From contig JNEU01001154.1 in assembly GCA_000697475.1 (NCBI GenBank), forward strand, positions 124,001 to 188,000: a stretch of 64,000 bases of DNA, in the 5' to 3' direction. The position numbers were made by a program, and so were the translations under genes. A model generated the notes under the pieces. It was not told the origin of the DNA. It made no database searches and worked only from the letters and a program-made list of their open reading frames with translations. This DNA is from Lichtheimia corymbifera B2541. Lineage: Eukaryota > Mucoromycota > Mucoromycetes > Mucorales > Lichtheimiaceae. The first letter of the stretch is position 1. Each line of letters begins with the position of its first letter. This document shows, one piece after another, positions 35,033 through 46,309 of this stretch.

Positions 35033-37078
35033 ATGAACAAGTAAACGTGTGTATGATAAAGACCGTGTATAAACAGAGAGTTGAAACGAAAACGGAGGAA
35101 CAAGAAAAAGGGAATGTAAAAAGGATGTGCGTGATGTATCGTTGTTGTTGTTGCTGCTGTTGTGATGATAATGAGCGTGAGAGAGCGACACCAAGAAACA
35201 ACCACCAGAACAGGGAAAGAAGTGATCGACTTGGTTGCCATACTCGTCGCTTTTGATTGCATCCGTTATAAGGTGACACAAAAGGCTCAGCGGAGAGTCC
35301 TGTTTTCTAGACCAACACATTAATGACATGATCCCAGGTACACACGCTATACCCTTCAGTCCCTGGCAATTAAACAACCTTACCATGTGCATAATCATAT
35401 ATCTTACCCATTATCCAGGGTACACTACTATACGTATGACAACATTCATAACGTGTGGTTGCATTGTAGACATCTGCTGTTTAATGATGTCGTCGTCGTC
35501 ATCATCATCATCTTGGTTGATTATTCATCTACAATATGCATTGTATAATATAATGTCCCTGCTTTTTCAATGAGAAAAACCTTGGCATCGAACAATGAGC
35601 TTGCTTCTTTCATTATTTCTATGTTCTATATTTCCCCATTTGTTGAAGGAGACCATAGAGCTCAACTCAGCTCATATGTTTCAGATTCTACATTTTGTTG
35701 CCATAACCAACCCACCGACCATTTCCCTCTCATTATCGATCGACTCAATGCATATCTTGGCTTAATGCAACATCGAAAGAAGGTCTAGATTTACAAGGTT
35801 GCATGCTTTCCAAAGCCATCCGACGCATGCTTGCGTACGACCCACATGGAGTTTACTATACAAAAGCAGCGGCAGCAAGTTGGTCTTTGTGCAGGACGGT
35901 TCATGTTCGGCATCAGTATGGCATTACGCGGTTACTGTCGTACAAACGCATGGTCAAAGACATTGTGCATTGCTTTACAAGCTCCGTTGCTGAAATGCAT
36001 TGAGATAATGATGGGGATAGTCCTTGTGATACCTTCCTCAGCATAGACACTATCCGAGATGTTGCATGATCTTCTCCCTTGCATCAGGGTAAATGTCTTT
36101 TTCTCTCTCCTTCTGTCACCATCAGCTCAGCGCGCTCTTAGTAGCCTTCTTACGCCAGCAGCTACAACCTAACGATCACTTGACCCACCATGCATGCAGC
36201 ATCATCACCTGCCATAATCCATGATCGTTTTATATACACAAGGATATCCAGTAAAAATTGCTGAGTGATGTTTCATGGCGTATTAGGAGGTGTCAATGTT
36301 ACAAGATATTGAGCAAACATCATTGCTGGCTGTTATATGTAGGTTGATATGTAGGCCATTATTATGGTGTTCCTTAAACAGGTTGAAAAAGGTAATATTC
36401 TTTCCTATCCATCATCCTCCATCATACGCGGTACATATATGTTGATGCACAAGACGCACATACACACGTAGCATGTAGCGATAGGCCTGCAAGCGTCGCG
36501 AGAGTCATGTTTCCTTTTCCAACCTGGTTTGCAAACATTGGTTGGGGACGACAAACAAATGCTTGCAGAGTATGATGATAACAAAGAAGCCATGGGCGAT
36601 TAGTAAATAAGGTTGTGTGAGTTGATTGGTAGTCAGGGACCTGTCAAAACAAAGACACAGCATAGCAACTTGGCTTTTTGTTACCTTCCTCTACTGATGA
36701 TGGGATCGCAAGTCCTCCTGTGAAATATGCATGCATGCAAAAATATGCACTACCTTGGCGTATATCTTCTGTCAAGTTGTAATGACAGCACGAGACAAAT
36801 GACAAGTTATGCAAGAGCAGGGTTGCTAGAGCATTCTCTTACATAGACGCTCTCAATACATACCCAACCAGTGCTAATGGTGATAACAGATCTACGCAGC
36901 AGATGAAACACGACAAGACCCAAATCTTTCCGGTGAACGCTCTCTTTATGCATGTTTCTCTCAATGCATATAAAAACACGGGCGGCAGCAAGGAACACAA
37001 CCTTGTTTCTTCTTTCTGTTCTCCCATTCTTTACCCTTTCCTTTCCTCTCTTCTTTTAAAAATTTCCGCCACAACATC
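35033..37078. other. Divergent intergenic region, about 2 kb
   Basis: It separates the Kin4-like gene and the homeobox gene, which point away from each other. All three frames stay open for a while around 35800-36046, but none shows family features. I see no supportable gene. A TATA box for the homeobox gene lies at 36969. Confidence 0.55.
36969..36976 (+). promoter_or_regulatory. TATA box of the homeobox gene
   Basis: TATAAAAA lies 103-110 bases upstream of the start codon at 37079, followed by a CT-rich stretch that suits a transcription start. It is recognised by sequence and position only. Confidence 0.55.
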
Positions 37079-38087
37079 ATGTTGACTGACAATAACCCAT
37101 CAGGCAACCAATCGTCATCCGTGGGCGTAAGTGTGTTGTTGTTATATATACGTTAAACAAATATGAAGAAAAGAATCATTGACAGGTGACATGTCTGCAA
37201 CTTACTTTTGACATATACAGAGCCGTCATCATTTTCATCCTGTCATCCTCTTTCATGATTATGAACAAGAAAAGCACAAGTCAATATCATATGGCGACCC
37301 TTATTATCGACCCTTGATCCAAATTAAAAAGGAACAAATGGATAAGATGCTCAAAGTCAATAGCCAATGGTGGCAATATATAACACAACCACCACACCCT
37401 TTGCTCAATAATAATAATGACAGCCATCATGACATGCAAGATGCAATGGTAGTTGACAACAGCAGCAATAATAATAATGGTGGTGGATCTTCATCATCGC
37501 CACGCCTTTCTAGCTCTACATCAACAGCGTCATCATCGTCCAGCCCGTCAATACCTCCATCGCCACCATTTCAACACCGTCAGTCGTTATCGCAACAGCA
37601 ATCACAGCGTTCTGGTCAAGATTGTTACTATGAGAAGCATCGGAAACGTCGCGGCAATCTTCCAAAGACCGTCACTGCCATCCTAAAGCAATGGCTCATT
37701 GACCATTGCCAACACCCATATCCCACAGAAGATGAAAAAATGGCATTGAGAAATAGGACTGGGCTCACTCTCAATCAAATCAGCAATTGGTTCATCAATG
37801 CACGTCGGCGTATTTTGCCCTTGATCTTGGTCAGGCTCCAGCCACCCCCTTCTTCGTCCTCAACGGCATCTACGCCTGCCTCCTCATCATCCTCATCATC
37901 CGCTGCACATCATCACCATCATCATCACCCCTCCTCCTCCTCTCGCACCTCTTTTACATCATCTCCGATCAACAACACCAATGCTACTGCAGGTACTGGT
38001 ACCATGCTATCCTCTTGTTCAAGACGCCCCAACAAGCGACGACGACCTCATGATTGGCATCACCATCAACAACAAGGCCGTGTGTAG
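37079..38087 (+). CDS. TALE-class homeodomain transcription factor
   Basis: Two exons (37079-37126, 37221-38087) give 304 residues. The homeodomain sits at about 156-215: KRRGNLPKTVTAILKQWL, then HCQHPYPTEDEK, with the three-residue loop extension (PYP) of the TALE class, and recognition helix QISNWFINARRR including W, F, N and R at the invariant places. The rest is rich in Ser, Asn and His, including a His run after the homeodomain. TALE proteins bind DNA, often as heterodimers, and regulate development. In fungi some act in mating-type or sporulation programs. The target here is unknown. Exon 1 codes 16 residues. I chose the ATG at 37079 because it follows the TATA box and CT-rich leader and its splice keeps frame. 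Confidence 0.93.
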
Positions 38088-39907
38088 AAAAAAGCAAGGA
38101 CAAGGCAAAATGATGTCATGTCGATCGGATTCTATTTTATTATGTGTATTTAGACCAAAGCACCATTTTATGACAGGGAAGCTACATAGCAATCCCCTTT
38201 TTCTACACATATTTGTCAATCTTTTTGCCCATTGTATTCCGCCATCAAAACCATAATAGAGATACCCTCCCAAACTGACCCAGCACAACAATACAATTTC
38301 ACCTCCCGTATCTTGACGTTGTAGTCCATGCCGGCATAAGCATGCAATGCATCCTGCAACTTTGTATATACAACCAACGTACCCAAGCCAAACTTGATTG
38401 GTCCTTTTCCAGTATTATAAATTCATTGTCATTGCCAAGTAGAGGGGGAGGCGTGTGTGTATGCATGAATCGTGATTTAGTTTAAGGGAAATCGCTAGGT
38501 TGGGCGTGCTTGATTTAATAAATGTTTGGTTCCAAAGTGGGCGGCTGGGGGCAATTGCCAGAGTTGTGGTTGTTGGTTGATACTGCCATCCAACAATGAT
38601 ATCGATTACTATGGGCTGATGAAAAACAAACCAAATGGTATACAATATGCTTCTACTCTTCATTAAGAGCACATGGGCATAACAAATACGCATAGCCAGA
38701 CATCGGTTTATCCACGATAATGGTAATGTTGGATAGGGGTATGTCATCCACCACCAACAACATGCGGCAGCAGCCTGAAATCATCATCACCGCTGATGTT
38801 AGCAATGGAATGCTATGCATGTATTACAATTTTTCGTCGAGGAAGGCACCCTAGTGTGCATCATTCATGAGAGAAATGGGGATCTATATGGCTGAATATG
38901 TAGTGTGTGCGCTCCAAGTGAGGATAATAAATTATTACTTTTATGGATCAGATGACACCTTGTTTGCGCGGGCAAACGTGATCATGCATGAATGATCCTG
39001 TCGAGCATCTAGTTGACGACAACCTGACTCTAGAGGTTATCCTTAGCGCCTATGGATAATATTGTCTAATCGATACACCAATTGGTCCTAGCATCAATAT
39101 CATCCGGATTAAAGAGAGCCAAAAAAAGTCATCGCTGCTATAGGACAATAAATATGATAGGGGAAGGATAGACACGCATTGTCCAGGTTTGTATACTCCT
39201 TTAGGCTTAGGGCCAAATGGTGTTTGGCAAAAGGTCAGCCGAACAAGTTGTTCGTCCCCTGGTACACATGCATAACACTTTTTCTCTTTCCACACTATAT
39301 TTGTTATAAACATGTTGTTGGGGTAAAGAAGAATGATTTGTTGCCTAAAATGGCGTTGATCTCTTTCTGGATATGCTATGTTTTGAGAACTTGGTTGCAC
39401 ACTCCCAAACAAACATTATCATCATCATCGCCGTCATTTGCTTTTCTTGTGTGGGACAAGATTCATTTTTTCTTGCATTATCAGCAAAAGGATCATTGAT
39501 ATGTATCTGAGAGCACGCAATAACAGCAATGCTAAAACTCATCTACCCCCGTCTCAAAGCCGATCGGCATGAGGGAGCAATGGTGTATCCACCACCACCA
39601 TCATCATCATCATCTACCCAACATATGCACATACCTTTATGTACCCCTTTTTATTGACCATTGGTGCCATCAAGAAATATCTACGTTTGGTGACGGAGGA
39701 AACCGAGTTGGCATGCAATACAATAATGGGACGCGTGGGAAGCCATCGACCTTCACACACTTCATAGTACAATGCTCACAAATAAAAAGAGACTTTTTGG
39801 ATCGCTGTTGATGATGATCGATTGCTGGATATATATACCAATACAGCCATATATATAGCGCTGCAATCAGCCCACAGCCACCATTTCCTCTTTGCTCACT
39901 ATTATTA
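38088..39907. other. Intergenic, about 1.8 kb, no gene recognised
   Basis: Scattered short frames only. The last 100 bases hold the TATA element of the CBM21 gene. I see no repeat or RNA gene. Confidence 0.5.
39850..39857 (+). promoter_or_regulatory. TATA box of the CBM21 gene
   Basis: TATATATA sits 51-58 bases upstream of the ATG at 39908, just after another TA-rich patch. Position and sequence fit a core promoter. Confidence 0.45.
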
Positions 39908-41008
39908 TTGGAGATTTTTTGTACTCTTTTTGCAAGCGATCCCGCTTCCTCCCATTCACTTTTCATGACTTTGGAACCTGTCTGGGTGACATCGTCAGCA
40001 TATCTCATGTATAATAAGAGCAAGAAGCTTGTTATGGATCAACCTTTCTATTACCAATCCTCATTCTCAGGACATTTTCATCGTCGAGTCACATTAATCT
40101 CATCATCTAAACCACCACACCAACCAAAAGACATTCAAAACAATGTCCATAAAAAGGCTAAAAAACAAGTGCGATTCTGCAGTGACGACCAACTGGAGCG
40201 TGTCAGGTTTTTCTTAAAAACCCAGGAACCGATTGCCCTTAGGGAGGGTGATGCATCATGCTTACCCACCGTTTTGAAGCTCAAGTGTCATGAAGATTAC
40301 CCCAACCAGGTGTCATTGAAAGGTCAACAACAGCGTGGGATGATTCGTATGGAATCGGTGGAACAAGTAGTAACCAAAACAAAAAGAATGACACTGATGG
40401 GTCAATGTCGCGTGGTCAACATTGCATTCCAAAAGCATGTTGCTGTACGATACACGACCAATGATTGGCAATCATATCAAGAAGCTGAAGCGGTTTATCA
40501 TGAGCCAATTTTAAACTTGGGTAGTCCATGGGATCGATTCGTCTTTTATATTGATTTGGAGGACGACTTGGCTACTGGTACCTCTGTTTCTTTCGCCCTA
40601 CGTTACGTTGTCAACGGCAGAGAATACTGGGATAACAATGGCGGCGTCAACTACCGGATCAATGTTGTTGTAGCAACCGACCATCACCATCACATGATTG
40701 ATAAGAAGGATAAATGCATGCAAGGTCGTCATGGCAACATATCCAGCAGTCTAGGGCTAGTAGACACAATGAAGACCAGAAAAGAAAAGCTTGCCCATCG
40801 ATACAACTTTGGTGCTTCGTTGTCTGCAGCCAAGAAAGCTCTACACACTCATAAAAAGTATTCCAATAACCCCCATGGACAACAGCATCATCATCAGGAA
40901 GATGATATCGAGCTTAAATATCGAGACATCATTGCCAGACACTGCGTTTATGATCATCCGGCGTCAACTACAGCATCATTGGCTTGTCCAAAACCCGTTT
41001 GCGGTTAA
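39908..41008 (+). CDS. CBM21 protein-phosphatase-1 targeting subunit
   Basis: One exon, 366 residues. The segment KKQVRFCSDD (V88, F90) is a classic RVxF docking motif for protein phosphatase 1. A family-21 carbohydrate-binding module follows at about 150-255: CRVVNIAFQKHVAVRYTTND, then SPWDRFVFYIDLED, FALRYVVNGREYWDNNGGVNY. This pair defines glycogen-targeting subunits such as yeast Gac1 and Pig2, which bring the phosphatase to glycogen synthase and so promote glycogen storage. The C-terminal 100 residues are His/Lys-rich and carry no domain. The start could also be the in-frame ATG at 39965, 19 codons later; the longer form is given. The RVxF-CBM21 order and spacing are those of the family. 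Confidence 0.9.
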   Translation: MEIFCTLFASDPASSHSLFMTLEPVWVTSSAYLMYNKSKKLVMDQPFYYQSSFSGHFHRRVTLISSSKPPHQPKDIQNNVHKKAKKQVRFCSDDQLERVRFFLKTQEPIALREGDASCLPTVLKLKCHEDYPNQVSLKGQQQRGMIRMESVEQVVTKTKRMTLMGQCRVVNIAFQKHVAVRYTTNDWQSYQEAEAVYHEPILNLGSPWDRFVFYIDLEDDLATGTSVSFALRYVVNGREYWDNNGGVNYRINVVVATDHHHHMIDKKDKCMQGRHGNISSSLGLVDTMKTRKEKLAHRYNFGASLSAAKKALHTHKKYSNNPHGQQHHHQEDDIELKYRDIIARHCVYDHPASTTASLACPKPVCG

Positions 41009-41383
41009 GGAAGAAATGATCTTGTTATCTAGTGTAATTATGCAGTGTAATATTGCACACACATGATGTACCTTTTATCACACCCCTCTCATTTTTTGTT
41101 GCACATTGAATTGAAAAGCATTGTACTTTGTGTTGGCACGGTTCCATTGTAACTCATCTGATGATGATAATGATGCATTTTGTGTATCCATGATCTCGGT
41201 CAACATGCATATTAAGAGCTGTGAACGCACGAACCATCAGGGGGAGGTAGCACGATAAAATTAGTAATGCGGTATAATAATGCATTGATGGATGGATGAT
41301 AAGAGCGTGCTCTTTCCCACAACCTCGACGTGTGCCTTTCTTTCTCATTCTCTTTCTCTCGTCCTTCCCCTCCTCCCTCCTTC
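41009..41383. other. Intergenic: transporter promoter
   Basis: A 375-base spacer between two genes on the same strand. A CT-rich leader ends at the transporter start. No gene visible. Confidence 0.6.
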
Positions 41384-43497
41384 ATGCCAAAAGCCAAGCT
41401 AGCTCTTATTGTTACAGCGTAAGTGCACATTTCATACCCCCAACAAATGAGACCACCACGACCCTTTCACACACGGACACAATGCTGACATTTGACATTG
41501 GGGCTCCAGGTTATGCATTGTGTCATTTCTGGCAGCATTCGACAATATTGTCATCAGCAGCAATCTACCTTTGGCAGCTGCCGAGTATAATGGATTTGGT
41601 TTATATTCATGGGCACAAACGGTACGTGTCAGTGTGTTTTATTCTCCACGATAGATGATGACTTATCGACTACTGCAATTAGGCGTTTCTGTTGACGGCA
41701 GCCACTGCACAGCCATTGTATGGGAAATATGTTCATGTGTTTGGCCGACGCCTTTGTTTTGGATTCGCCCTGTTGTGTTACGTCCTTGGTGCAGCTTTGT
41801 GCGGAGCATCCCAATCCATGCTCATGTTGGTGATAGCGCGTGCACTCTGTGGTATTGGCATTGGAGCATTCGATAGTCTCATGAAGATTGTCATTGCAGG
41901 TAAAAGTGGTGTATAGGCATGCGATTTATGTGGTGTGATTGCTGATCATACATAACATCATAATAGATCACGTACCTGTGCGCTATATTGGCAAATACCA
42001 AGCAGCCTTGGGAATTTCATGGGGTCTCGGATACATTGTGGGCGCACTTGTTGGTACGTAGGGCCATAGACAAAAAGTATCATTTGGGTACTAAGCAACC
42101 TAGTATCTTTGTTCCAGGTGGGGCTGCAGTAGAACGGACAAATTGGCGAACAGTCTTTTGGATGGCGGTAGGTTGATCAAAATAGGAAGGTTGCCCGATA
42201 CACACACACTAACGATCGCTTGCATAATCGTGCATCTATGTTTTCTTTTCTCTCTCAGCTTGGCATGTAAGTTACAAACATGATGCTGTCAAAATATATA
42301 CGGTGCTAACCAAGTTATCATCATCTACTAGTGCTGTTCTTGCCATTGTCCTCATTTCCATTTCTATCCGTGACACATTTCGTCGCCACCATAACATCCG
42401 TGCTGACTTTTTCGGTGTCCTTCTCTGGTTTGGAGCTGCTATTTTACTTATCTTATCACTCAGTTGGGGTGGGACTACTTACAGTAAGTGCAACAACAGT
42501 GTAATACAAAAGCATTTTAACCAACAATCCATTTTGTACGTAGCCTGGAGTTCAGCAGTCATTATTGCATTACTGTGTGTGGGATCGGTTCTCTTGGTCG
42601 GCTTTGGTGTATGGGAATGGAAAGGTGCCAGGGATCCAGTCATTCCTCGCTACGTCAAGAACCGAAGTAGCATCCTGATTCTTGTTTCAGCCTTTTGTTA
42701 CGGCGGCACATTTCAATCTCTCATGACCTATGTTCCATTGTACTTATCGGTGATCCGCCAAGAAGACTCCATGGCCACCAACTTGGAATTGCTCAGCTTG
42801 GTGCTTGTCGCATGCATTGCCAACGTCACCGTGGGACTTTTGATTGTCAAGACAGGCCATTATCGATGGGCGATTCGATCCTCTCTAACAGTGTTGGTGT
42901 TGGCCAGTGGATTGCTGCAGCTGCTAAAACCGGATTCGAGTCGAGGATTGATTGTAGGCTTGATGCTGATCACTGGTGTCGGTGTTGGTGGTATGCTCAA
43001 TAGCAGTATTGTTACAGCGCAGGCATCAGTATCACTTGAACAGTAAGTAGATCAAAGTATATAGATATATACAGGCACTAACAGTTATTATTGATAATAG
43101 TGTACCAGCCATCATTTCTCTCATGACCTTATGTGATTTGACAGGCGGCATCACAGGCATCACAGTGCAAGGTACCATTTTATCCAACACGTTGTATGAG
43201 CGTTTGGCACCTATCAGTGGTGTATCAGCAGCACAAGTGCGCCAAAGTGCGTCCTATCTTTGGAGCCTAGAGGAACCTGTACGCAGCCAAGTCATCTCAG
43301 CTTACATGGATGCGGTGCACATGTCATTTTGGGGCTCCACTGGTTTTGCTGCAGTAGCATTATTGGCGACGATTGGCTTGCAAGCCTATGAATTGCGAAC
43401 CTATTTGGACAAGGATGAGGACGAGCATGAAGATTTGGATAGCGAAGTAGAAGAGAATATAGACAAGAAACAGCAATTACCACAAACTTCCGAATAG
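41384..43497 (+). CDS. Major facilitator superfamily transporter (DHA-type)
   Basis: Nine exons (41384-41418, 41510-41621, 41683-41899, 41967-42053, 42118-42167, 42259-42266, 42332-42483, 42544-43042, 43101-43497) give 518 residues with about 12-14 hydrophobic helices. Loop motif A reads GKYVHVFGRR. The fifth-helix region LGISWGLGYIVGALVGG resembles the antiporter motif C of drug:H+ and siderophore exporters. The N-terminal helix contains AAFDNIVISSNLPL, common in DHA2-like fungal carriers. The tail after the last helix is acidic (DKDEDEHEDLDSEVEENIDK) and cytoplasmic. Exon 6 is only 8 nt (CTTGGCAT). It is required, since exons 5 and 7 do not join in frame without it. The substrate cannot be told. 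Confidence 0.9.
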
Positions 43498-44492
43498 AAC
43501 TGTAAGATACCCACACACATTTTGGTATACTATTATCCATATCTGGAAATGAGTAATGGGACGTGCATGCATTTGTATTCTTTTGGGATTGGTTGAGCTG
43601 ATATTACTGGAATTGCCGTGAATTCATTGTCTGGTGCTCAACAGAGGATGATTTTTCATCAAAGCTATGTGCATACAATAGCATCGTATTTGAAATTGAT
43701 AACGGTGGTGTCCACAATACAATTGCCAAGATGTCGCACAGACCAACTTTGCATGATTCGGGCAGCCGCAGCAACGAGTTGGTGGTCATGGATACGGCAC
43801 CATGTATAGGTGACGATTACAATGTACATATTCTTTTAGCTGCCCCTGAAATCTACGGATAAGCAAAGGGATGATCCACCGTCAGTGATGGCATTGGGGC
43901 AATGTCTCCTTGTTTTTTACTAGCATCACCCTTATCAGTGATCAGTGGCAACAAGCTGACATCAGGTTGTTTTTTAAACTTTGGCGCGGAACAACAACAG
44001 GCACGAGTGGTCTATATCACTATCACCATCGCCGCAGTAATGATACTACATACGCAATAAGGTTCACTTTGGTAATAAATACTATTTTATTATGTGGCAT
44101 ACATACATAGCATGAGCCCTGGCATGGAGGTACATGCATTTGCATCATGGCTTCACTTGCATACATGGATCAAAAATGTCATGCTCGTTACATTTTGCCA
44201 AGTTGACATGTACAAAGGCATTGCTGGTTTAAGGACGTTGACTATAATGACCCCTTTGCAAGCAAGCTAAACAATACGTGTATCGGGGGAAAATCAATGG
44301 GGGAATGGGGTAAAGAAAACAAGGTCAACATGGATGATTTGTTCCTGAGATGGGGTGTTTGATAGTGTATGTGAAAGGAGTGATGAAAAGGGAGACAAAG
44401 TGCGAGGGAGAGAAGAAAGAAAGAAAGAATGCTAGGACGTCTTTTTTTTTACCTCCCCTGTCAGCCCTTGTTGACATTTCTTTCTGGGAGAT
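43498..44492. other. Intergenic, about 1 kb, no gene recognised
   Basis: AT-rich. A purine-rich stretch near 44380-44430 and a T-run at 44441 precede the lipase start. No supportable gene. Confidence 0.55.
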
Positions 44493-46129
44493 ATGATGGT
44501 TTTCTTCCTTGTCTTGGTTGTTATCCTTCTTTTGATTTTCTTGATGATGTTTTTTGAAACCACAGGACTTTATTCACCTGAGCTCGTATCAGCGATGTAT
44601 TCTTCAGGTATATCAGTGCTTTATGGAGAGTGTGCTTAATTACTCATATGAGCCTTTCTTTGTTTCCAGATCAAGAAGAGGAGGTTTCAACTCCAATTGC
44701 CACCGAATCGCTTGAAGAAGAAACTCCCATGTGCTCTAATAGCGACCACGTCGTGTTTGTCATCCATGTAAGTATAACCCACACATACGGCACTCGTTCA
44801 CAAGACTCACAAGTCATTCGTTTGTTAGGGCATTGGCCAAGTAAGGCGATCAAGTGTGGTATCATGTACTCTATCACTAACATGATCTTTCTAACTATTA
44901 GCAAACCGAGCAATATGGCATGTTCGAGCAAAATAGTAAGTCGTTTTCCTTCTTGTCTTGCTTTTTTAAAGGGTGTGGGTTTGCTGATTTCATCCGTTCA
45001 AAAAGTGCAATCATTACGTGACACAATGCGTCAAGTGCTACAGACACGGATGCCTGGCCAAGAAATGCAAATCAAAATGATCCCTATTGAGTGGCACCGA
45101 CACATTCATCAGGAGACGGATCCTGCCATTCATCGAATTTTGCCAAAATCAATCCCAACGCTACGTATGATCGAGACCGACTACCTTGCAGATGTACTCT
45201 ATTACTTTAGTCCCAATCGTGGAGAAAGCATTTTGCGACATGTGACACAAGAATTTAATGCAGCCTACGATCTATTTATGAAGGAGCAGCCTAACTTTTG
45301 TGGCAAGATTGCTATCCTGGGATACTCGTTGGGTGGTTTGATCTCATGGGATATGCTCTCACACCAGCGAGATGTGAGTGATCCAGTCGAAATGGAGCAT
45401 CAGAGGCGATTTGATGTTCAAGTACCAAGGTTGGACTTCATGCCAGATTATTTGTTTGGTATGGGTTGTCCCGTAGCAGGATTGCTGGTGGCACGTAACC
45501 AAGATCCCCGTCATTATCACCCAGATGACAGCGTTGTGTTTGAGAACATTTATCATCCCTATGATCCATTGGCTTTCCGAATTGAACCACTTCTCAACGA
45601 AGAATTTACACACACACCTGCTGTTACAGTGGAGAAAGCACAGCCATCATCAGGATCATTGCTTGGCTATTTATCCTCTGCTGTATGGCAATTCTTTGGT
45701 AGCGCTGCATTGGGCGAACCTCGTCCTGCTAGTGAAATATCGCGTCGTGCAAGTGCAGGTGACATTCTCATAACACGCAAGGATCGAGACTTTCTTATGC
45801 TGCAGCGGTCGAATAGTATGCCAGATCTTGGGAAAGAAAAGCTCAAGCCCATGTTATCTCAACAAGAAGATGAAGATGATGATAACGCGAGTGATACAGC
45901 ATCCTCATGTTCATCATGCGAATCATCTCCACCAGCTACACCTTTACCTGAAGAAGAAAAAGAAGCTCGGCCATGGTCTATGGATAAGGGTCGCCGTTTT
46001 GATTATGAGCTTACTCCTGAGACGGGAGTGATGTCGAATGAGTATATTCTCGGACTCAGTGCCCATTTCTCATATTGGACAAACAAGGACATGCTTTGGC
46101 ATATATTTTGTCGCATGGAAAATATCTAG
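44493..46129 (+). CDS. DDHD-domain phospholipase with N-terminal membrane anchor
   Basis: Five exons (44493-44607, 44670-44767, 44829-44840, 44902-44935, 45006-46129) give 460 residues. DDHD proteins (human DDHD1/2, SEC23IP; yeast YOR022C) are phospholipase A1-like serine hydrolases. The family start HGIGQQTEQYG is rebuilt only when a 12-nt exon coding GIGQ is included. The nucleophile elbow GYSLGG puts the serine at 194. IPIEWHRHIHQETDP and the DYLADVLYYFSPNRGESI run are typical. The DDHD part includes VFENIYHPYDPLAFRIEPL and ends with RFDYELTPETGV, NEYILGLSAHFSYWTNKDM. Residues 1-22 are almost wholly hydrophobic (VFFLVLVVILLLIFLMMFF), like a membrane anchor. A short acidic linker follows. 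It may act at the ER or Golgi. Confidence 0.9.
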
Positions 46130-46309
46130 TATTTATTCGGCAGCTATTACTTTCTAGTATGTAATCGTAATTGTATACTGCTATGTTGCACCAACATGGA
46201 TGATTTGACGCGAAACGCGACACCAACGTCTGAGCAATAAATAAAAAGTGGGTTTGGAACCAGACACGTTCCTTTTTTGTCACGTCCCGTTTCCAACTGC
46301 AAGCCTGTC

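Noticed and set aside
35803..36046. Three overlapping plus-strand frames in all registers
   Set aside because: No family features or splice continuity, and none is preceded by a promoter-like leader. Chance openness is more likely.
44941..45005. Acceptor at TTTAAAG (44971) in the lipase gene
   Set aside because: It shifts the frame. The AG at 45005 restores FEQNMQSLRDTMRQ.
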